Virus record (IMG/VR): IMGVR_UViG_3300028920_000256
Span: 1 to 24,847 of that record
Direction: 5' to 3' (one strand)
Length of the DNA stretch: 24,847 nucleotides
Source: a virus
The notes under the pieces were generated by a model. It was not told the origin of the DNA. It ran no database searches and saw only the letters and a program-made list of their open reading frames with translations. The first letter of the stretch is position 1, and each line of letters opens with the position of its first letter. Below, one piece after another: positions 19,490-24,847 of the stretch. The position numbers and the translations under genes are program-made.

Positions 19490-20698
19490 ATGTCCACGAC
19501 AGGTAACGCAAGCAAAGTCACCGGCAATGCCTCAACCGAGCAAAGACTCGATGTCGATGTGTCCGACATCCTGTTTCACACTGGTGAACCTTCAGACACT
19601 CCCATTATCGCCTTGAAAGGCGGGAAGCTTTACCTCGGCGGTGGAGCCACGCCGAAAGACGTTCCCGGCAGGATCAAAAGCGAGATCGCGAACGAGGTCG
19701 ATTACAAGATCATCGAGAAAGACCCGCTCGCCCGTACCGCACAGGCAAGCTCCGCAGTTGCCAGCACTTCCGAGGAAACCATCCCGGTTGACAGTCAGAC
19801 CTCTGTGTATGTTGGCGACCTTCTCGTCAACAAGCGCACAGGCGAAGTGATGTACTGTCACACCCGCACCAGTGCAACGTCCCTGGAGTGCAAGCGTAAT
19901 CTCGGTTCGACTTCCTACGAAATTGCAGACGACGATGTGTTCTACGTCAGTTCGTATGCGACCAAGCAGGCCGGGTCGAAGCGTGGAATGAATAGCCAAC
20001 TGGCTGCGCCCCGCACTCGCTACTGCCAGATTTTCAAGCGTTCCTTTGGTGTGTCCGACACCCTGCTCAATGTGCTGCTTGTGACCCAAAAGTCCGAGTG
20101 GGACGAGGAGATGACGCAGGCCATGGTCAACCACAAGATCGACATCGAGAACGCGCTGTGGTATGGCCCTGGAGCCGACAGCACAACCGATGCCGACTCG
20201 AACACGGTTTACCTGACTCGCGGCATCCTCAACGAGATCGGCGCGGATCGCACCATCGATTGCAAGGGCGCAATGGATGAGGCCACTTTCTTTGGCGAAG
20301 TCGCCGAGAAGGTGTTCGAGTATGGCCCGTCCCGCAAAATGCTTTTCGCCGACGCGAAGTTTCTCACCCGGCTGAACGACTTCTCCCGCGTGAAGCAGCA
20401 GACCAAACCCAAGATGACCGATTACGGCGTATCCGTAGCCGAGGTCGAGACAGGCCATGGAATTCTCGATGTGGTGCGGTGCGGCGTGTTCAACAAGCAC
20501 GTTGAAGTGTCGGCGCAGGGGTTTGCTGTGGCTCTTGACCTTGACGCGATTGCGTACAAGCACATCAAGAATCGTGACAGCAAATACCAGGTGGACATCC
20601 AGACTCCTGGTGACGATGCCCGTGAGGGTCAGTTCATCACCGAGGCCGGGGTTTCTGTGCGGTTGCTCGACCACCACAAGATCATCAAAAACATCTAA
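19490..20698 (+). CDS. Major capsid protein, SU10 type (DUF5309-like)
   Basis: 402 aa, AAGGAG 9 bases before the ATG. Diagnostic stretch: TRYCQIFKRSFGVSDTLLNV, then EWDEEMTQAMVNHKIDIENA, LWYGPGADS, LTRGILNEIG, KGAMDEATFFGEVAEKVFEYG and SRKMLFADAKFLTRLNDFSRVKQQ, which fit the SU10-like HK97-fold capsid family; the ending LLDHHKIIKNI also fits. An N-terminal 100 residues (VDVSDILFHTGEPSDTPI etc.) form the N-arm and E-loop region. Shell-forming protein, about 400 copies or more per head. Position after scaffold confirms it. Confidence 0.9.
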   Translation: MSTTGNASKVTGNASTEQRLDVDVSDILFHTGEPSDTPIIALKGGKLYLGGGATPKDVPGRIKSEIANEVDYKIIEKDPLARTAQASSAVASTSEETIPVDSQTSVYVGDLLVNKRTGEVMYCHTRTSATSLECKRNLGSTSYEIADDDVFYVSSYATKQAGSKRGMNSQLAAPRTRYCQIFKRSFGVSDTLLNVLLVTQKSEWDEEMTQAMVNHKIDIENALWYGPGADSTTDADSNTVYLTRGILNEIGADRTIDCKGAMDEATFFGEVAEKVFEYGPSRKMLFADAKFLTRLNDFSRVKQQTKPKMTDYGVSVAEVETGHGILDVVRCGVFNKHVEVSAQGFAVALDLDAIAYKHIKNRDSKYQVDIQTPGDDAREGQFITEAGVSVRLLDHHKIIKNI

Positions 20699-20732
20699 CG
20701 GTGGAGTCAGTGTAACGAAACAATAACCATTT

Positions 20733-20746
20733 TTCTCGAAGGAGAA
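20733..20746 (+). promoter_or_regulatory. Hairpin masking the SD of the next gene
   Basis: TTCTC-GAAG-GAGAA: five pairs that enclose the AAGGAG ribosome site of the gene at 20753. It could reduce translation of the signal-peptide protein relative to the capsid protein. Short and AU-containing, so the effect would be mild. Confidence 0.4.
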
Positions 20747-20752
20747 TTTGTT

Positions 20753-21250
20753 ATGCGTAAGATTCTTTTGGCTGTGCTGGCTCTGGCTTTTGCCGTCAGT
20801 GCAGCGACCACGGTTCAGCTTGGTGACACGGTGAAGGCCAGTGTCGGCGACGTTGACACCATCATGCTCCACGACGCTTCCGCAGCTTCGGTTGACACGT
20901 TCGATGCTGGTGAATGCTGCGCGTATGGCCCGTACTCCCTTACCAATGCACGGGGCAACCCGATGTATAAGGGATTTCAGCTTTACGCAAAGGCCATCAC
21001 GGGAACGTCCCCCACGATGAACTTTGCCTACCAGCTTATCACCGGGACGACCATGGCTGACACGATGGGTTTGTGGACTGTCATCGACACACTGGATGGA
21101 ACTGGCGCGAATGCATACGTCGACCTGTCTGACAAGGCGGGCCGGGCCATCGTGTTCCGCGTATACAACTACGACGGGACGGAGTGTCAGATTCCCAATG
21201 TGCTGGGTGTGATGCGCAAGCACAACACGACAGTAAACCTCAACAAGTAA
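20753..21250 (+). CDS. Signal-peptide protein next to the major capsid gene
   Basis: 165 aa. N-terminus MRKILLAVLALAFAVSAA, a textbook Sec signal with an AXA-like site (cleavage about 17-19). The mature 147 residues are Thr/Asp/Gly-rich with alternating strands (TTVQLGDTVKASVGDVDTIM, YKGFQLYAKAITGTSPTMNF, DLSDKAGRAIVFRVYNYDG) and a CC pair. Its size and place directly after the capsid gene are what one expects for a capsid decoration protein, but a signal peptide would send it to the periplasm. Either it is exported and added late or to the cell surface, or the segment is a retained hydrophobic anchor. Not recognised otherwise. Confidence 0.65.
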   Translation: MRKILLAVLALAFAVSAATTVQLGDTVKASVGDVDTIMLHDASAASVDTFDAGECCAYGPYSLTNARGNPMYKGFQLYAKAITGTSPTMNFAYQLITGTTMADTMGLWTVIDTLDGTGANAYVDLSDKAGRAIVFRVYNYDGTECQIPNVLGVMRKHNTTVNLNK

Positions 21251-21257
21251 CGACAGC

Positions 21258-21287
21258 GAGCAGGGGCGGCGCAATCCGTCCCTGCTC
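21258..21287 (+). promoter_or_regulatory. 12-bp intergenic hairpin
   Basis: GAGCAGGGGCGG / CCGTCCCTGCTC: twelve pairs with one G-U (favouring the rightward RNA) and a 6-nt loop. No T-run follows. Located after the capsid-proximal genes: possible mRNA 3'-end stabiliser or weak attenuator. Confidence 0.65.
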
Positions 21288-21303
21288 CTCTGTAGGAGAA
21301 AAC

Positions 21304-21642
21304 ATGGCAAAGAAAAAAGAAGTCGAAGTCGTGCGAAAACAGCAGAACACATCTGCGCATCGCGTTGCAGTTGCTGGCGGCAAAAGCAAACTGGAGCTTG
21401 ACCGGGAAGAGTTCAGTAAGGAAAAGGCAAAGGCAGTCCCGAAACTTGTCGAGGACTTCGTTCGCTTCGAGGGTGCTGGCGTGCAGATTCTCAAAGTGTT
21501 CAAGGCCGATCCGTCCGATCCGTCGAAGAAAGTGGAGAAGAAGTTCGCAGTGGACTTTGGCCAGAACTACACGTACATGGCCCGCGACAAAGACTTGATC
21601 GCGGAAATGAAAAAGCTCGGCTACAAAATCCTGGGAGAATAA
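21304..21642 (+). CDS. Small basic head/neck-region protein
   Basis: 112 aa from the ATG at 21304 (TAGGAG 6 bases upstream). Lys-rich N-terminus (MAKKKEVEVVRKQQN), then ELDREEFSKEKAKAVPKLVEDFVRFEGAGVQILKV in pieces, and a small beta/helix ending (YTYMARDKDLIAEMKKLGYKI). No Cys. Genes at this place often encode head-completion or capsid-associated small proteins; not recognised individually. Stop overlaps the next SD. Confidence 0.55.
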   Translation: MAKKKEVEVVRKQQNTSAHRVAVAGGKSKLELDREEFSKEKAKAVPKLVEDFVRFEGAGVQILKVFKADPSDPSKKVEKKFAVDFGQNYTYMARDKDLIAEMKKLGYKILGE

Positions 21643-22278
21643 ATGGCCACACTTGCGCAGATCAAAACGCGCATCGATGATGAGTTGGCCATTGCCGGGA
21701 GCTTCAAGAGTCAAGTCAAGGAGAACATCGTTCAAGATGCCTTGATGCGCCTGTGCCGAAAAGCCGACCCACTCATCAGTGCGAACATGGCCGTCACCGT
21801 TTCTGAAGGTGTCGGGCCATACAACATTCCTGCGGCGATTGATCGCATTGACCGAATCTACAACAACGCCACCACTCCAGCAGTCATCAACTTCAATACA
21901 GACCTGCGCAAGCGTGAGGTGACACTCCTCTCCGCTCCGTCCGACGACGGGAACTTTGTCGTGTACGGAACTCCGCGAGCTTTGCGCACGAACCTCGAAA
22001 CCATTGTCGCCGCACTGCCAGAGAATTACGAGGATGTGCTGTGGCAACTGGTACGCGCATTCGCGATGCGGCAGGCCGGGGCTATGGAAACGTTCAAGCT
22101 TGAGCGCAACGCAGCAGACGACGAGATCGCGCAGCTTCGGTTCGCGAGGAACCGTGACCTCGATCAGTACTCGATGCCCGTGCAGCAGATTGACACTGTC
22201 GGAAATGTTGTCGCAGACAAGGACAACGTAGAGGGAACAGAAGAAGATATTGACGATTACCTGGAGAGTGACCTTTGA
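21643..22278 (+). CDS. Putative head-tail adaptor (neck) protein
   Basis: 211 aa starting directly after the TAA of the previous gene (GGGAG upstream). Begins MATLAQIKTRIDDELAIAGS with helices KENIVQDALMRLCRKADPLI, a beta part YNIPAAIDRIDRIYNNATTP, VVYGTPRALRTNL, and a helix ENYEDVLWQLVRAFAMRQAG. The acidic C-terminal tail (EGTEEDIDDYLESDL) is typical of podovirus adaptor/tail-completion proteins. It probably joins portal to tail. The fold assignment is inference from position and secondary structure. Confidence 0.55.
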   Translation: MATLAQIKTRIDDELAIAGSFKSQVKENIVQDALMRLCRKADPLISANMAVTVSEGVGPYNIPAAIDRIDRIYNNATTPAVINFNTDLRKREVTLLSAPSDDGNFVVYGTPRALRTNLETIVAALPENYEDVLWQLVRAFAMRQAGAMETFKLERNAADDEIAQLRFARNRDLDQYSMPVQQIDTVGNVVADKDNVEGTEEDIDDYLESDL

Positions 22279-24149
22279 GCGGATTCGGTGCAATTAAGAC
22301 CGGGCCATTCGTGAAGCTTGACGGTGGAGTGGACGAGTACCACGAACCAGCAGAGATCGGATCGAATAAGCTTCAGGGGCAAGGCAAGACGACGGACATT
22401 CACATCGATGGTGGCGTGCTAAAAGTGCGCCCACGCAAAGACCTTTGGGGGCCGTCGTTTGACAACGCTTTCAGAGGTGCGATTGAGTACATTGACCCAG
22501 ATGGAAATGCTCGGTTACTTGTAGCTTCCAACAAAACTATTTATGAGGTTGATGCAAGCAGCAAGACCGGGCGAGACACAAATCCAACGACCGACGAGGA
22601 CTTGCATTTCCATGTCCACCGGGGTCGTTGTTGGTATAACGGTGAGAACACGCAGCGCAAGATCACGCGCACGACAACTGCGCGGGTTGGCGTTGTGGCT
22701 CCAGAGACTGCGCCGACAGCGGCATCTGGCGAAGGCACGGGCCTGACCGGGTCATATGCGTGGAAGTACACCTTCGTGATCGAAGAGGATGGAGTGAAGA
22801 AGTGGGAGAGCGATCCATCGTCTGCGAGCGAGAGTGTGAGCCTGTCGAATGAGGACGCGACGATCACTCCTGCTGCGAGCGGAGACTCCCGTGTAAACGC
22901 ACGCTACATCTACCGGACGAGTGCGAGCGGAACATCCTACCAGTACGACGGCAAGATCAGCAACAACACTGAAGGTGCGACCTTCACCAGCAGTCAGGCC
23001 GACGCACTGCTCGGCGACCTCGTAGAGGCTACGCATGGCGTGCCTGCGGTTGGTGAGATTTCCGAGGGCTGCAACGAGCGCATGTTCTGGATCGTGAACG
23101 AGGACGACGGTGCGAGGCTGTACTGGTCGGAGCAGGCCCACACCGAAGCGTACCAGGAGTATCAAGTCTCGACCAATTACAAAGAACTCCTGCTCGGAGG
23201 TAAAGGTCGCGGCCTGAAGCGGCTGATGAACCCGAATACCGGGCGTGAGGATTTGTATGTGTTCCAAGAGAGGGGCGTGTCCGTCCTTCCTGGTGGCGAG
23301 CCGAATGCTCCGCTGTACGTGATCTCGAATAAAGTTGGTTGCTATCAGCACGACACGATCCAAGAGTACAGGGATTCTATCATTTTCTTCTCGACGGATA
23401 ATGTGGTGTACCAAATAGCCGGGGGTCGCCTCATCGACATCTCGTCCAGGTCGTGGCCGAAGAGCATCGCTGCGCTCAACACGAAAACGAGTACGCGTGG
23501 CGCGATCATCTTCAATGATTACTACGCACTCACATGCCGATCATCTGGCGGGAAACTCTACAATCACACAGCGTGGATTTGCGACCTGCGAAAGATTCGC
23601 GAGATACAGAACGGTATGGCCGATGCCTGCTGGTATCCTTGGGAGATCGACGCTGCATACCTGCTTCAGAGAGTTGACGGAACAGTGCTTGCGTTCTCGA
23701 ACAAAGACCGCAGGATTTACATCCTTACGTTCGACGAGCAGTACGATGACGATGCCGACGCGGCGGGCCACATCGTTGTCGCAAAGTTCCACACGAAAGA
23801 GTTCGGCGGGCAGCAGATGACGCAGAGGAAAACGCCGAGACAGATTTTCGTGAAAGGAAAGCAGGAGCATCAGCTTTCGGTTACGCCGCACTTCGGCTCT
23901 TTCTACGCAGACTCAGGGTCTGCCGCGACACTGGAGCGAGCCGAGGGTGGGTCGGTTTTCATTATGGGCCAATCCGTAATGGGAAGCCCACTGACCGAGT
24001 TTCCTGTGATGATGAGCGAGTTCCTGGACAACTCCATCGCGGGTACGTACTTCTCTTTTGCTTTTGAAAAGAATCATCCCGACAGGTATTTCGAGTGCCA
24101 CGGGATACAGTTTACATATAACGCGTTCCAGACGGGGGAACTCAAATGA
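22275..24149 (+). CDS. Large tail protein (nozzle/stabilisation-like, putative)
   Basis: 624 aa, TTG start at 22275 (GGAGAG 6-8 bases upstream; 4 bp overlap TTGA). Contains repeated beta-propeller-like blades: ARLLVASNKTIYEVDAS, YIYRTSASGTSYQYDGKISN, NERMFWIVNEDDGARLYWSE, LGGKGRGLKRLMNPNTG, DLYVFQERGVSVLPGGEP, VVYQIAGGRLIDISSRSWPK, GTVLAFSNKDRRIYILTFDE. The blade pattern and the sentence GVSVLPG...ISNKVGC resemble P22 gp10-type packaged-DNA stabilisation/tail nozzle proteins of short-tailed phages. Follows the adaptor and precedes the fibre. Specific family not proven. Confidence 0.6.
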   Translation: MSGFGAIKTGPFVKLDGGVDEYHEPAEIGSNKLQGQGKTTDIHIDGGVLKVRPRKDLWGPSFDNAFRGAIEYIDPDGNARLLVASNKTIYEVDASSKTGRDTNPTTDEDLHFHVHRGRCWYNGENTQRKITRTTTARVGVVAPETAPTAASGEGTGLTGSYAWKYTFVIEEDGVKKWESDPSSASESVSLSNEDATITPAASGDSRVNARYIYRTSASGTSYQYDGKISNNTEGATFTSSQADALLGDLVEATHGVPAVGEISEGCNERMFWIVNEDDGARLYWSEQAHTEAYQEYQVSTNYKELLLGGKGRGLKRLMNPNTGREDLYVFQERGVSVLPGGEPNAPLYVISNKVGCYQHDTIQEYRDSIIFFSTDNVVYQIAGGRLIDISSRSWPKSIAALNTKTSTRGAIIFNDYYALTCRSSGGKLYNHTAWICDLRKIREIQNGMADACWYPWEIDAAYLLQRVDGTVLAFSNKDRRIYILTFDEQYDDDADAAGHIVVAKFHTKEFGGQQMTQRKTPRQIFVKGKQEHQLSVTPHFGSFYADSGSAATLERAEGGSVFIMGQSVMGSPLTEFPVMMSEFLDNSIAGTYFSFAFEKNHPDRYFECHGIQFTYNAFQTGELK

Positions 24150-24847
24150 GAAAAGCATTGCTGTTTTTGGTGGTCGGACTCCTTGCCGTGCCGTCGCTTG
24201 CCGACACGCTCGCGTACAATACAGAGTTCGAGAACCTTGCTGACGGTGACACGTTCTACGCAGAAATCCATCTGCACGAACCGCTCGACAGCATCCAGAG
24301 TTTGGTAAACGGAAGACTCGGCAACGACAACATGTCAGACGATGCGAAGTTCACACAGAGGAAGATCGACAGCGTTTCCGCACACGCCTCTGACTGGATT
24401 AACAACTACACCAAAAGGATATTCGTCTGGAGCGATCACGTTCTTCAGTTTCGCAATAGTCGCGGGATCGACATGTTCCTGAACGACACCACTGCGAACA
24501 GCGAACCTTTCCGCATTTACTCCGACAGCACGACCCTCGTCGCGCAGTTCAACACAGACAGCGTGCAGTTTGCTGGTGGGCTTTCGGTGGACACGATTTG
24601 GGATGTGGAGTATCTTCCTGGCCCGTTCGCAACAACGCAGATCAAGGCCGACACTGTTCGTGCGGTTGATGGTGGCGGGCTGCACTTGCAGGACGATGGT
24701 GGCAACGGCTTGTTCGTTAAAGACGGTGGCAGTGTTGGGGTCGGCACTACCAGCCCTGCGGGTGATTTTCACGTAAAGAACTCAAACTCGTACAGGCCAA
24801 GTGTCTATTTTGAGAATACGACTGACGATGCCAACGGTGTGACTGTG
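24146..24847 (+). CDS. Tail fibre/spike with signal peptide, 3' end cut by window edge
   Basis: 234 codons open to the window edge from the ATG at 24146 (ATGA overlap with the previous gene, GGGGGA 6 bases upstream). N-terminus MRKALLFLVVGLLAVPSLAD is a Sec-type signal with AD cleavage at about 19-20. Then a polar region with a helix (DSIQSLVNGRL), the strand-rich part WSDHVLQFRNSRGIDMFLND, and VKDGGSVGVGTTSPAGDFHV, the GxGTxxPxxxxHV repeat common in trimeric fibres and host-binding spikes. The C-terminus is missing. The signal peptide on a fibre gene is unusual for virion assembly in the cytoplasm. Confidence 0.7.
   Translation, partial: MRKALLFLVVGLLAVPSLADTLAYNTEFENLADGDTFYAEIHLHEPLDSIQSLVNGRLGNDNMSDDAKFTQRKIDSVSAHASDWINNYTKRIFVWSDHVLQFRNSRGIDMFLNDTTANSEPFRIYSDSTTLVAQFNTDSVQFAGGLSVDTIWDVEYLPGPFATTQIKADTVRAVDGGGLHLQDDGGNGLFVKDGGSVGVGTTSPAGDFHVKNSNSYRPSVYFENTTDDANGVTV

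Noticed and set aside
19592-21352. 586-codon antisense frame across the capsid gene
   Set aside because: Antisense to the major capsid protein and the next gene; no SD, no motif.

Overview
The window is a piece of a dsDNA tailed-phage (or prophage) genome. The right half carries terminase, portal, scaffold, an SU10-type major capsid protein and tail genes in packaging/virion order. The left half carries a recombination/replication cassette on the opposite strand. The standard genetic code fits every gene, and most starts have AGGAGG-type Shine-Dalgarno (SD) sites. The host is probably a Gram-negative bacterium: the phage encodes a lipobox protein, several Sec signal peptides and an O-antigen polymerase/ligase-like membrane protein. 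No integrase, repressor, DNA polymerase, lysis cassette, tRNA or CRISPR array is visible, so lifestyle and host genus cannot be called. A short podovirus-like tail is suggested but not proven.

Layout. (1) 1-6793, all leftward: a tightly packed replication/recombination operon. In transcription order it has two small unknown genes, a DUF932 protein, several small zinc-ribbon proteins, a PD-(D/E)XK nuclease, an ERF-type annealing protein, SSB, an HNH-like protein and a zinc protein. A Rho-independent terminator (1738-1768) and a new promoter follow, and then a putative replication-initiation protein, a Cys/His mini-protein, a MazG-like dATP/dGTP diphosphohydrolase and a truncated gene at the edge. 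(2) 6794-7515, the divergent control region: about 720 bp with no convincing gene. It holds a leftward promoter, a cluster of TTGACAAANNGNGA elements, a rightward promoter and a large folded RNA in the leftward leader. (3) 7516-9435, rightward: small accessory genes (lipoprotein, Cys-rich, coiled coil) and then terS. (4) 9416-13022: terL and a string of tiny accessory genes (zinc proteins, a HAD-family phosphatase), ending with a second large folded RNA and a tandem promoter/operator. (5) 13023-15682: an unusual envelope-directed group comprising a signal-peptide protein, a Wzy/WaaL-like polytopic protein and a small membrane-anchored or secreted protein. (6) 15683-24847: portal, three small genes, a strong hairpin/terminator, scaffold, major capsid protein, a second signal-peptide protein, small head genes, a large tail protein and the start of a tail fibre that again has a signal peptide.

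The points most worth following are: two intergenic RNAs on opposite strands with matching architecture (21-22 bp outer stem, about 50 nt apical part), whose G-U pairs fit the direction of transcription; an eight-copy TTGACAAANNGNGA motif associated with promoters; three MRK-type signal-peptide proteins placed among virion genes next to an O-antigen-polymerase-like protein; and a terminator loop that reproduces the 3' end of 16S rRNA (anti-SD). Promoter, fold and homology statements are from reading the sequence by eye; no search or folding program was run.
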